NCBI GenBank assembly: GCA_945905915.1
Contig: CAMDQL010000051.1
Location: 1 to 12,192 of the forward strand
Length of the DNA: 12,192 bases
Source of the DNA: Flavobacterium psychrophilum
GTDB taxonomy: Bacteria > Bacteroidota > Bacteroidia > Flavobacteriales > Flavobacteriaceae
Direction of reading: 5' to 3'
The first letter of the stretch is position 1. Each line of letters begins with the position of its first letter. A program made the translations under genes and the position numbers. This document shows, one piece after another, positions 1-7,958 of this stretch. The notes beneath the pieces are model-generated. The model ran no database searches and was not told the DNA's origin. It worked only from the letters and a program-made list of their open reading frames with translations.

Positions 1-1986
1 TGTTGTAACGGATTAGGAACTGTGAACGAAATCAACTTACAGAAAATTATACCCAATCCAAAATCATCTATTAAAAATGGTGGTTTTGCCCCTTTGGGCG
101 AATATAAAAGTTCTTGGATTTTCAAACAATTGGAAATTATTGCTCAAAAATATGATTTCAAAATAACCGATGCCATTGAAAACATTCCGAAAGAAGCAAT
201 GGATATAATTTTGTATGGAGGAAACGAAAAATTCTCTGTCGTGTCAAAAGTTATGGGAATTACTAAAGATTATAAAATCGATTTTGAAGGCATTTCAAAC
301 TTCATTAAAAATCAATACGATAATTCCGATTCAGCAAGTATAAAACGTTGGGCAAAAGAATTTATGGACGAAAATAATTGTCCAGATTGCGAAGGAGCAC
401 GTTTGAGAAAAGAATCTTTATATTTTAAATTAAATGGGAAAAATATTGGCGAATTGGTACAAATGGATATAGCCGAATTATCAGAATGGTTTGCTGGTTT
501 AAACCAACATTTATCTGAAAAACAAAAGGTTATAGCTGTTGAAGTGGTTAAAGAGATTACTGCACGCTTGCAATTTTTATTGGATGTAGGTTTAAATTAC
601 TTGTCGTTAAACCGAAGCTCAAAATCACTTTCTGGTGGCGAAGCACAACGTATTCGATTGGCAACGCAAATTGGTTCGCAATTGGTTGGGGTTTTGTATA
701 TATTAGATGAACCAAGTATCGGTTTACACCAAAGAGACAACGAACGTTTGATAAAATCATTAGAAAGTTTACGCGATATTGGAAATTCGGTTATTGTAGT
801 AGAACACGATAAAGACATGATAGAACATGCTGATTACGTGATTGATATTGGTCCGAAAGCAGGTCGTTTTGGCGGACAAATCATCAGTAAAGGCACACCA
901 AAAGAATTATTAAAAAAAGATACGATTACCGCACAATATTTGAATGGAAAAATGAAGATTGAAGTGCCAAAAACACGTAGAGAAGGCAACGGAAAATCCA
1001 TCAAACTATCAGGTGCTACTGGAAATAATTTAAAAAATGTATCGATTGAAATTCCATTAGGAAAATTAGTCTGTGTTACCGGAGTTTCGGGAAGTGGAAA
1101 ATCTACTTTGATTAACGAAACCTTGTATCCGATATTAAACGCGCATTTTTTCAATGCAGTAAAAAAACCACAACCCTACAAAAAAATCGAAGGTTTAGCG
1201 CATATTGATAAAGTAATTGACATTGACCAAAGTCCGATTGGAAGAACACCGCGATCCAATCCAGCAACGTACACCGATGTTTTTTCGGAAATAAGAAGTT
1301 TGTACACGCAAACACCAGAAGCAATGATTCGAGGATATAAACCAGGAAGATTTAGTTTCAACGTAAAAGGCGGACGTTGTGAAACCTGTGAAGGTTCGGG
1401 TGTTAGAACCATAGAAATGAGCTTTTTACCCGATGTTTATGTGGAATGTGAAACGTGTATGGGAAAACGATTCAATAGAGAAACTTTAGAAATTCGTTAC
1501 AAAGGAAAATCGATTTCTGATGTATTGAACATGACGGTAGATGAAGCAGTAGAATTCTTTGAAATGATTCCGAAAATTTATCGAAAAGTAAAAACCATTC
1601 AAGATGTTGGATTGGGTTATATCACATTAGGCCAACAAAGCACAACCCTTTCGGGTGGTGAAGCACAACGAATTAAATTAGCAACCGAATTGTCTAAAAA
1701 AGATACCGGTAATACGTTTTATATTTTAGACGAACCCACTACAGGCTTACATTTTGAAGATATTCGTGTATTAATGGATGTTATAAATGTGTTGGTTGAT
1801 AAGGGAAATACGGTTTTAATCATCGAACACAATTTAGATGTAGTAAAATTAGCCGATTATGTTATTGATATTGGTTATGAAGGTGGAAAAGGTGGTGGAG
1901 AAGTGGTTGCAAAAGGAACTCCGGAAGAAATTATAAAAAATAAAAAAAGCTACACAGCACAGTTTTTGAAAAAAGAATTATCTTAG
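1..1986 (+). CDS. uvrA: UvrABC system protein A (excinuclease ATPase subunit), 5'-truncated by the window edge
   Basis: UvrA is the ATP-dependent damage-recognition subunit of nucleotide excision repair; it loads UvrB on lesions in the cytoplasm. The frame is open from base 1 and encodes 661 residues, against about 940 in the family, so roughly 280 N-terminal residues (first Walker A, UvrB-binding domain) lie outside. A GTG at 22 is internal, not the start. In order: the last Cys of zinc module I followed by NGLG (bases 4-18); the insertion domain; a CPDC pair (379-390); ABC signature I LSGGEAQR (from 628); Walker B I ILDEPS (from 700); Walker A II GVSGSGKST (from 1081); the C-terminal zinc module with CETC pairs at 1378-1389 and 1447-1458; signature II LSGGEAQR (from 1648); and Walker B II ILDEPTTGLH (from 1723). 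All visible catalytic motifs are intact. The LOG-family gene follows after 32 bp and is probably co-transcribed. Confidence 0.97.
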   Translation, partial: CCNGLGTVNEINLQKIIPNPKSSIKNGGFAPLGEYKSSWIFKQLEIIAQKYDFKITDAIENIPKEAMDIILYGGNEKFSVVSKVMGITKDYKIDFEGISNFIKNQYDNSDSASIKRWAKEFMDENNCPDCEGARLRKESLYFKLNGKNIGELVQMDIAELSEWFAGLNQHLSEKQKVIAVEVVKEITARLQFLLDVGLNYLSLNRSSKSLSGGEAQRIRLATQIGSQLVGVLYILDEPSIGLHQRDNERLIKSLESLRDIGNSVIVVEHDKDMIEHADYVIDIGPKAGRFGGQIISKGTPKELLKKDTITAQYLNGKMKIEVPKTRREGNGKSIKLSGATGNNLKNVSIEIPLGKLVCVTGVSGSGKSTLINETLYPILNAHFFNAVKKPQPYKKIEGLAHIDKVIDIDQSPIGRTPRSNPATYTDVFSEIRSLYTQTPEAMIRGYKPGRFSFNVKGGRCETCEGSGVRTIEMSFLPDVYVECETCMGKRFNRETLEIRYKGKSISDVLNMTVDEAVEFFEMIPKIYRKVKTIQDVGLGYITLGQQSTTLSGGEAQRIKLATELSKKDTGNTFYILDEPTTGLHFEDIRVLMDVINVLVDKGNTVLIIEHNLDVVKLADYVIDIGYEGGKGGGEVVAKGTPEEIIKNKKSYTAQFLKKELS

Positions 1987-2018
1987 TAAGCTTTTTTAAA
2001 AATTAAAACGAAACAAAT

Positions 2019-2744
2019 ATGGCAGCAGATCAATACGAAAACGACGATCACAGAATACAAGCAAAATTTAAGCAAAAAACATGGAATGAAATACGCTCAA
2101 ACGATTCTTGGGCAATTTTTAAAATCATGTCCGAGTTTGTGAACGGTTATGAAACAATGGGAAGAATAGGCCCTTGTGTGTCAATTTTTGGTTCCGCAAG
2201 AACAAAACCAGAAGATAAATATTATTTATTAGCCGAAAAAATTGCTTATAAAATTAGTAAAGCAGGTTATGGTGTAATTACTGGCGGCGGTCCTGGAATT
2301 ATGGAAGCTGGAAATAAAGGAGCTCATCATGGTGGTGGAACATCGGTTGGTTTAAATATTGAATTACCTTTTGAGCAACACTTCAATCCGTATATCGATA
2401 AAGACAAAAACTTAAATTTTGATTACTTTTTTGTAAGAAAAGTTATGTTTGTAAAATATTCACAAGGTTTTGTCGTAATGCCGGGAGGTTTTGGCACATT
2501 AGACGAATTATTTGAAGCCGTAACTTTAATTCAAACAAAGAAAATTGGAAAATTTCCAATTATTTTAGTGGGAACTGAATTTTGGTCGGGTTTATTAGAT
2601 TGGATTAAAACGGTTATGATTGATAAAATGAAAAACGCAAATCCAGATGATTTAAACCTCATAAAAGTGGTTGATACAGAAGATGAAGTTTTAGAAGCTT
2701 TAGATAACTTCTATAAAAAATACAATTTATCGCCTAATTTCTAA
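2019..2744 (+). CDS. LOG-family protein (nucleoside 5'-monophosphate phosphoribohydrolase, TIGR00730-type Rossmann fold)
   Basis: The 241-residue cytosolic protein has the LOG / lysine-decarboxylase-like signatures. These are GGGPGIME (residues 89-96), the RK pair in FFVRKVMF (140-141) that supplies the catalytic Arg region, and PGGFGTLDE (155-163) ending in the conserved Glu. Characterised family members hydrolyse the N-glycosidic bond of AMP or cytokinin riboside monophosphates, releasing ribose 5-phosphate; the true substrate here is unknown. The old name 'lysine decarboxylase' is wrong for this fold. An N-terminal extension of about 50 residues precedes the Rossmann core, so this is the longer form of the family. 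The ATG is preceded by A-rich sequence with no Shine-Dalgarno, as is usual in Bacteroidota. It lies 32 bp after uvrA on the same strand with no terminator between, and a strong hairpin begins one base after its stop. A role in nucleotide salvage or clean-up beside DNA repair is inference only. Confidence 0.9.
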   Translation: MAADQYENDDHRIQAKFKQKTWNEIRSNDSWAIFKIMSEFVNGYETMGRIGPCVSIFGSARTKPEDKYYLLAEKIAYKISKAGYGVITGGGPGIMEAGNKGAHHGGGTSVGLNIELPFEQHFNPYIDKDKNLNFDYFFVRKVMFVKYSQGFVVMPGGFGTLDELFEAVTLIQTKKIGKFPIILVGTEFWSGLLDWIKTVMIDKMKNANPDDLNLIKVVDTEDEVLEALDNFYKKYNLSPNF

Positions 2745-2778
2745 TAAAAAAGTCCTTCAATATTAAAGGACTTTTTTA
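2745..2778. terminator. Bidirectional intrinsic terminator between convergent genes
   Basis: A perfect 13-bp inverted repeat (TAAAAAAGTCCTT at 2745-2757 and its complement at 2766-2778) encloses an 8-nt loop. The stem core GTCCTT/AAGGAC is flanked by six A on the left and six T on the right, so each strand reads hairpin plus U-tract. It starts directly after the LOG-family stop (2744) and ends one base before the stop codon of the minus-strand nuclease (2780-2782), so it should end both transcripts. Confidence 0.9.
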
Positions 2779-2779
2779 T

Positions 2780-4801
2780 TTATTTTACAATTATTTTCTT
2801 TGTGGTTGTTTGTGAGTCATTAGTTATTGTAACTAAATACATTCCGGCTTTGCAATTTAAATTCAGTTTTATTTCTTTTTCAAATTCGATGCGTTGAATC
2901 AACTGACCTGTAAGGGTATAAATTTTGGCAATTGCATTACCTTCTAATCCCGATATAATTAAATAATCTTCAGCTGGATTTGGATACACTACAATTTTAT
3001 TTTGAACGGGATTATTTGCGGTTAAGCTAGCTGACCATGGTTGCCCAAAATTAGCTCCAAAAATATAATTAACCAATAAAGGATAATCAATAAATGGATT
3101 GCGATTCATTTGCCAAGTATAAATATAATTATTGCGATTCATTTCAAAATCATCTCTCGGATCAGTAGTATTCCAGTTGAGTAAAGTTGCTAAATCACCA
3201 ATATTTCCCGAAGAAGTTGTTGTACTTGGTAAGTATTCACTTGGATCACCATTTACAACATTCAATCCATTAAAACGAACTGCCATATAAAACAATGCAC
3301 GTGCTACATCGCCGTGCCATGAACCTTGCGAATTAGAAGGTCCGGCGTAAACTGTTGCAGACGTTGTTGTACCGAAATTTTTATTATTTCGAGAAGAATT
3401 TTCTTGACCATTTTCAGCCCGAATATGATGCGCATCAGAAACTCCATCTACAACTGAGGCTGCGCTTGTTGAGCTCCAAAAATTAATACCATCAGCCGAA
3501 TCATTGCTGGATACTTCAAACCCACCTCTTGATTGACAAAAAATATGTTCACGATTCCATTTTCCTACAATACTACTTCCCACTTGTTGATCTAATTTTG
3601 CCATTGGCGATTCAATATACATACACCAAACCTGGTTTGAATTTGCTGGATTTTGATCTGCAGTTCGGATAATATCCCAAATATCAGCATAACTATGTAA
3701 CCTCACCGAAGGATTTGCAATAATGTCCTGAACAGCTTGTTTTAAAGCGGCACCGGATAATCCTTCCAATGAATCATAATAACCCGATTGTATAGTTGGG
3801 GTAACCAAACCATAAGTAGGATTAATTGGAGTACCAAAATTTTGAACTATGTAATCATTATCATAGATCCTAATATATATATTATCATTGTTTTTAACAT
3901 AACCAGTTGGCAATGTGGATAAAACAAGATGTGTTTCTTCATCACCTTCATAAGTGGTATCATCCGTTAAGTTTATAATTGATGAAGCAGTGGAAGTTCC
4001 AGCTAAAATGGTTACTGTAACAATTCCTGTTGTTGTATTAACATTTGTACCTGAATAATCTGCCACTGTAAAATTGCCTTCTTGTAATGTAAACGTAAAA
4101 ACAAGATTAGAAGTAACTGGTACTGATGTTGAGAATTGTATTGTAAATTGTTGTCCTTCATTAAAATTATCAGCAATCATTGAAGTTGACAAATAATTAA
4201 GAGCAACTCCAGTTCCATCATTATTAACACCTGGTGTTGGTGGTTTAACTTCATAAGTGCCATCATTTTTTCGCTGAATTGACTTTGATATGGAATTGGT
4301 TGTTTCAATATCTGCCGTACTCACCGAGAGGTTTAAAATTGACATCAAATTTGTAGCTACTGTGGTATTGCTGTTTGAGTAAGCAATCGCATTTATTAAA
4401 TTTGTAAGTGTGGCTGTAGTTCCAGTTGAAGTTGTGTATGGAAAATCAGTAGCGTTACCAAGATACAATGCAACAACATCAGGTCCGTTCTGAATTTTAT
4501 TGTTGGGAATAGTTCCAATAGGGGATGGTGAAACTAAAATATTTCCAAAATGAGCAATACCATTTGCATCAGTAACAAATCCATCTAAGTCATAAGTATA
4601 ATAGCTTGACGTATTTGATTCATTAAAAAAAACAAGTACATAATCGTTTAAAGAAAAATTAGGAGCCGTCGATTTCAACTCTACAAACTCTCTAACATCG
4701 CTACCCGGATTATCAGCATCAATCTCATTGATGAATACTTGTGAAGCTACTAGATTGACAAATATAAGAGAAAATAATACGAGGCTATTTTTTAACATCA
4801 T
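2780..4801 (-). CDS. Secreted endonuclease I family nuclease with lamin-tail-like and Calx-beta-like domains and T9SS type A sorting domain
   Basis: The 673-residue protein is probably a non-specific extracellular or surface nuclease. Residues 1-20 are a signal peptide (cleavage likely after VAS, before Gln21). Residues 22 to about 195 begin FINEIDADNPGSDVREFVEL and resemble a lamin-tail domain. Residues about 200-320 resemble a Calx-beta domain, with EGDEE and a closing YDNDY. Residues about 338-590 are the endonuclease I domain (PF04231 type): WNREHIFCQS (415-424, general-base His419 preceded by Glu418), DAHHIRAENG (456-465), NSSRNN (468-473, the Asn region binding the metal), GDVARALFYMAVRF (497-510) and PRDDFEMNRN (548-557). 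Residues 602-673 are a T9SS type A tail with YPNPAEDYL, GMYLVTI and a basic KKIIVK end. Cys393 and Cys422 are the only cysteines outside that tail. The start is the first of two adjacent Met codons, which fits the signal peptide. Extracellular DNA scavenging is inferred from domains and export. Confidence 0.92.
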   Translation of the reverse strand: MMLKNSLVLFSLIFVNLVASQVFINEIDADNPGSDVREFVELKSTAPNFSLNDYVLVFFNESNTSSYYTYDLDGFVTDANGIAHFGNILVSPSPIGTIPNNKIQNGPDVVALYLGNATDFPYTTSTGTTATLTNLINAIAYSNSNTTVATNLMSILNLSVSTADIETTNSISKSIQRKNDGTYEVKPPTPGVNNDGTGVALNYLSTSMIADNFNEGQQFTIQFSTSVPVTSNLVFTFTLQEGNFTVADYSGTNVNTTTGIVTVTILAGTSTASSIINLTDDTTYEGDEETHLVLSTLPTGYVKNNDNIYIRIYDNDYIVQNFGTPINPTYGLVTPTIQSGYYDSLEGLSGAALKQAVQDIIANPSVRLHSYADIWDIIRTADQNPANSNQVWCMYIESPMAKLDQQVGSSIVGKWNREHIFCQSRGGFEVSSNDSADGINFWSSTSAASVVDGVSDAHHIRAENGQENSSRNNKNFGTTTSATVYAGPSNSQGSWHGDVARALFYMAVRFNGLNVVNGDPSEYLPSTTTSSGNIGDLATLLNWNTTDPRDDFEMNRNNYIYTWQMNRNPFIDYPLLVNYIFGANFGQPWSASLTANNPVQNKIVVYPNPAEDYLIISGLEGNAIAKIYTLTGQLIQRIEFEKEIKLNLNCKAGMYLVTITNDSQTTTKKIIVK

Positions 4802-4814
4802 TTACTATTTTATT

Positions 4815-4822
4815 CAAAGATA
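4815..4822 (-). promoter_or_regulatory. Candidate Bacteroidota -7 box (TATCTTTG) for the secreted nuclease gene
   Basis: Read on the minus strand this octamer is TATCTTTG, an exact match to the Bacteroidota -7 consensus TAnnTTTG. It sits 13 bases before the nuclease ATG, implying a leader of only some 5-10 nt. No TTG is found at the expected -33 spacing, so the promoter is incomplete or the match is fortuitous. Confidence 0.4.
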
Positions 4823-4886
4823 CTATTTTTTAACGATAAGTTATTTTTAAAACATGAGATACTAAAAATATTAAACTTAAATTAAG

Positions 4887-4916
4887 TTGCGTTTTTGGCG
4901 TTTTTAACTATTTTTA
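4887..4916 (+). promoter_or_regulatory. Weak candidate promoter for the 940-residue exported protein
   Basis: TTG at 4887-4889 lies 19 nt before TATTTTTA at 4909-4916. The latter differs from the -7 consensus TAnnTTTG only in its last base. The spacing is right for a Bacteroidota promoter and the TTG start codon is 37 nt downstream. The element is AT-rich and the match imperfect, so this is tentative. Confidence 0.3.
4889..4905 (+). repeat. Short direct repeat GCGTTTTT x2 in the divergent intergenic region
   Basis: GCGTTTTT occurs at 4889-4896 and again at 4898-4905, one base apart (9-bp period). It contains most of the GC pairs of this otherwise very AT-rich 152-bp spacer and lies inside the candidate plus-strand promoter, between the TTG and the -7-like box. 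It could be a regulator site or simple chance. Confidence 0.4.
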
Positions 4917-4953
4917 TAAAAATTTAGTAGTAAAACAAAAACAATACTCAAAA

Positions 4954-7776
4954 TTGAAATACAATTTTTTATTTAGTTTTCTTTTAATTTTCATAATATC
5001 AGCCTCAGCGCAACATTATTCTAAAATGAGTGTTGTGGTTGATGCTGAAAATAAAATATTACATATTAAACAGTATTTAACTTATAACAATACTTCAAAC
5101 GATACATTATCAGAAATTATTCTTAATGATTGGAATCATGCCTTTTCTTCAAAAAAATCTGATCTTGCAAATCATTTTTCTGATGAATTTACAAGATCTT
5201 TTCATCTAGCTAAAGAAAAAGACAGAGGCTATACCTTAATTTTAGCAATTAATGATGTAAATAAAAAGAATGTGCAATGGCAACGCCAAGAAAAACATAT
5301 TGATGTATTAAAATTACTGCTTAACTCCCCTATCTTACCGTGTAAAAAGGAAACCATTGTATTAGAATATTCCGTTAAAATTGCAAATGAAAAATTTACG
5401 AAATACGGATTTGATAAAGATGGAAATCTTATTTTAAAACATTGGTACTTATCACCTTCACAATATGAAAATAAACAATTTATTCAACAAAGCAATGAGA
5501 ATTTGGATGATATTCCAAATGCGCTAACCGATTTTGAAATTGAAATTGAAACACCATCACATTTAAAATTATCAAGCAATTTAGATGAAGAAAATCAGCT
5601 TTTAAGCAATAATAAAAATTATTATTCTTTAAAAGCTACAAATAAGCAGGAAGCCGTTCTTTATTTACAGATAAAAAATACATTTAATACCTACAAAAAT
5701 GAACTAATTGAAGTAAGCTGCGGAATTGATGATGCTAAAGTAAATGAAACAAAAAAAGCAGAACTCATTTATAAAATCACTCGTTTTACGGATGAAAAAC
5801 TTGGAAAATCGTTTACCCATAAAATACTAATTTCGCAAGAAGATTATCAACGGCAACCTTTTTATGGACTCAATCAATTACCTGGATTTTTAAGTCCTTT
5901 TTCGGATGAATTTATGTTTGAACTTAAATTTTTAAAAGCGTATTTAAATAATTATCTGAAAGAAAATTTACAATTAAATCCTAGAAAAGAAGCTTGGATA
6001 TATGATGGAATTCAAGTTTTTTTGATGATGAACTATATCGAAAAATATTATCCAAATACTAAAATGACGGGCAATTTAGCAGACTTAAAACTACTAAAAT
6101 CCTATCATTTCATTAATTTACCGTTCAATCAACAATACAATTATTTACAAATATTAATGGCTCGAAAAAATTTAGACCAAGCACTAAATGAGCCTAAAAA
6201 CAAATTGATAAAATTTAACGAACAAATTGCAAATAAATACAAAGCTGGCTTAAGTTTAAACTATTTAGATAATTTTTTAGGTAATCAAATTGTGAATTCT
6301 AGTATAAAAGAATTTATGTTGCTTAACCAATATTCTAGCTCAAATACAAGACAATTTGAAACCATTTTAGAAAAAAATGCACCTCAAAAAATCGATTGGT
6401 TTTTTAAAACTATGGTTGAATCTCGAGATCTTATTGATTTTAAATTTGGAAAAGTCACCAAAACTAAAGACGCTATTTTGTTTAAAATAATCAATAAAAC
6501 AAATACAAATGTGCCCATCTCATTGTACCAATTGAAAAACAATACTATTGTAAACAAAATATGGTTTGAAAATATTAAAACCGATTCGATAATTACAATA
6601 CCCAGATTAGGAGCCGATAAAATTGTACTTAATTATAATAATGAAGTTCCAGAATACAATTTACGTAATAATTGGAAATCATTTAATAGTTTTTTCTTTA
6701 ACAACAGACCCTTTAAATTAAATTTCTTTAAGGATTTAGAAGAACCACATTATAACCAAATATTTTATGTTCCAGAAGTAGAATTTAATGCCTATGACGG
6801 AATTGCACTGGGTTTACGAATCAATAATCGATCTATTTTAAATAAACCGTTTACTTTCAGTGTCTCTCCTATGTTATCAACAAATACTGGTACACTCGTT
6901 GGAAAATTCAATGCTATGGTTGAAGATAATATAAGAGAAAAAGGGAAATTGTACAATATCAGATACATCATTACAGGAAATCGTTTTCATTATGCGCCAG
7001 ATGCTTTTTATACCAACTTAATTCCGATTGTTCAATTCCGATTTAGAGATGAAAATTTACGCAAAAATAAATCTGAATTAATTCAATTGAGACAAGTTTA
7101 TATCAATAGAGAAAAATCCGCATATACACTTGATTCAAGTACTGAAAACTATAATATTTTTAACGCCAAATACAGCAATTTTCAATCAGAAGGAACTAAA
7201 CATTTTTATTATTCTAATGATTTTCAATTAGCTAGTTCATTCGGGAAAATTGCCACTGAAATACATTATCGAAAATTATTTGAGAACAATCGTCAAATAA
7301 GTCTGAGATGGTTTTTTGGTGCTTTTATGTATCGAAGTACTAATTCAGATTTCTTTAGCTTCGGTTTAGATCGCCCTAATGATTATATGTTCGATTATAA
7401 TTTACTTGGTCGCAGTGAAGCTACTGGAATTTACAGCCAACAATATGTGTATGTAGAAGGAGGATTCAAATCAAAACTAAAGGATCGATTTGCAAACCAA
7501 TGGATGAGCACCATTAACGCTACTTTTAATGTTTGGAATTGGATTCAAGTCTATGGCGATGTAGGGATGATGAAAAACAAATACAGCAATCCAAAATTTG
7601 TATATGATTCGGGGTTGCATTTAAATCTTGTTCCCGATTATTTTGAGTTATTTTTACCTGTTTATTCCACGAATGGATTTGAATTAAACTCTAATAATTA
7701 TGGGGAAAAAATAAGATTTGTAGTCACCTTAAGCCCAAAAACATTGGTTTCATTATTTACCAGAAAATGGTTTTAA
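4954..7776 (+). CDS. Exported M1-aminopeptidase-like (gluzincin-like) protein with probable C-terminal beta-barrel; zinc site apparently lost
   Basis: The 940-residue envelope protein starts at a TTG. No in-frame ATG, GTG or other TTG lies close upstream, and starting here gives a complete signal peptide (residues 1-19, cleavage before Gln20), whereas the next Met (residue 25) would remove it. Residues about 21-250 are beta-rich and resemble the N-terminal domain of M1 peptidases. At 312-370 the sequence resembles the M1 catalytic helices: W348-x-x-D351-G sits where active enzymes have W-x-x-E-G (the third zinc ligand), followed by the helix VFLMMNYIEKYYP. However, the place for HExxH reads FELKF (322-326), so catalysis is unlikely. 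Residues about 595-940 are rich in alternating aromatic strands (for example FFGAFMYR, YVYVEGGF) and end in Phe, as outer-membrane barrels do. I recall similar proteins in other flavobacteria but cannot search. The role is unknown; a surface binding or scaffold function is inference. The neighbouring genes do not suggest a pathway. Confidence 0.72.
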   Translation: MKYNFLFSFLLIFIISASAQHYSKMSVVVDAENKILHIKQYLTYNNTSNDTLSEIILNDWNHAFSSKKSDLANHFSDEFTRSFHLAKEKDRGYTLILAINDVNKKNVQWQRQEKHIDVLKLLLNSPILPCKKETIVLEYSVKIANEKFTKYGFDKDGNLILKHWYLSPSQYENKQFIQQSNENLDDIPNALTDFEIEIETPSHLKLSSNLDEENQLLSNNKNYYSLKATNKQEAVLYLQIKNTFNTYKNELIEVSCGIDDAKVNETKKAELIYKITRFTDEKLGKSFTHKILISQEDYQRQPFYGLNQLPGFLSPFSDEFMFELKFLKAYLNNYLKENLQLNPRKEAWIYDGIQVFLMMNYIEKYYPNTKMTGNLADLKLLKSYHFINLPFNQQYNYLQILMARKNLDQALNEPKNKLIKFNEQIANKYKAGLSLNYLDNFLGNQIVNSSIKEFMLLNQYSSSNTRQFETILEKNAPQKIDWFFKTMVESRDLIDFKFGKVTKTKDAILFKIINKTNTNVPISLYQLKNNTIVNKIWFENIKTDSIITIPRLGADKIVLNYNNEVPEYNLRNNWKSFNSFFFNNRPFKLNFFKDLEEPHYNQIFYVPEVEFNAYDGIALGLRINNRSILNKPFTFSVSPMLSTNTGTLVGKFNAMVEDNIREKGKLYNIRYIITGNRFHYAPDAFYTNLIPIVQFRFRDENLRKNKSELIQLRQVYINREKSAYTLDSSTENYNIFNAKYSNFQSEGTKHFYYSNDFQLASSFGKIATEIHYRKLFENNRQISLRWFFGAFMYRSTNSDFFSFGLDRPNDYMFDYNLLGRSEATGIYSQQYVYVEGGFKSKLKDRFANQWMSTINATFNVWNWIQVYGDVGMMKNKYSNPKFVYDSGLHLNLVPDYFELFLPVYSTNGFELNSNNYGEKIRFVVTLSPKTLVSLFTRKWF

Positions 7777-7899
7777 TATAAAAACACAGAATTTATTACG
7801 AAATTCACAACTGTAACTACCTATTTACTGAATTCATTAGTTTTTTTAAACCAAAACCTTTGATAAATTACTAATAATTAAAAAAAGAAGTTTTTCATA

Positions 7900-7930
7900 T
7901 TGTTTTATAATTCTGATTTAATTAAATTTG
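7900..7930 (+). promoter_or_regulatory. Bacteroidota-type promoter for the E1 dehydrogenase-amidotransferase operon
   Basis: TTG at 7900-7902 is followed after 20 nt by TAAATTTG (7923-7930), an exact match to the TAnnTTTG -7 consensus at near-ideal spacing. Transcription would begin around 7934-7938, leaving a leader of about 20-25 nt before the ATG at 7959. It is the best-supported promoter in the window and would drive both the E1 gene and the overlapping amidotransferase gene. Confidence 0.65.
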
Positions 7931-7958
7931 TTAAAATATCAATTTCGTAGTAACGTTT

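Noticed and set aside
22..24. GTG as the start of the uvrA reading frame
   Set aside because: The frame is open to base 1 and the codons before it encode the end of UvrA zinc module I (C-N-G-L-G), so the gene starts before the window.
557..1412. Four minus-strand ORFs of 67-106 codons inside uvrA
   Set aside because: They are antisense to highly conserved UvrA motifs and have no family signature or upstream signals.
4910..4923. 14-bp palindrome ATTTTTATAAAAAT
   Set aside because: Pure A/T palindrome in an AT-rich spacer; not distinguishable from chance and not followed by terminator features.
7789..7806. Inverted repeat GAATTT-attacg-AAATTC as a terminator of the 940-residue gene
   Set aside because: Only six AT-rich base pairs and no T-tract follows; too weak to call.
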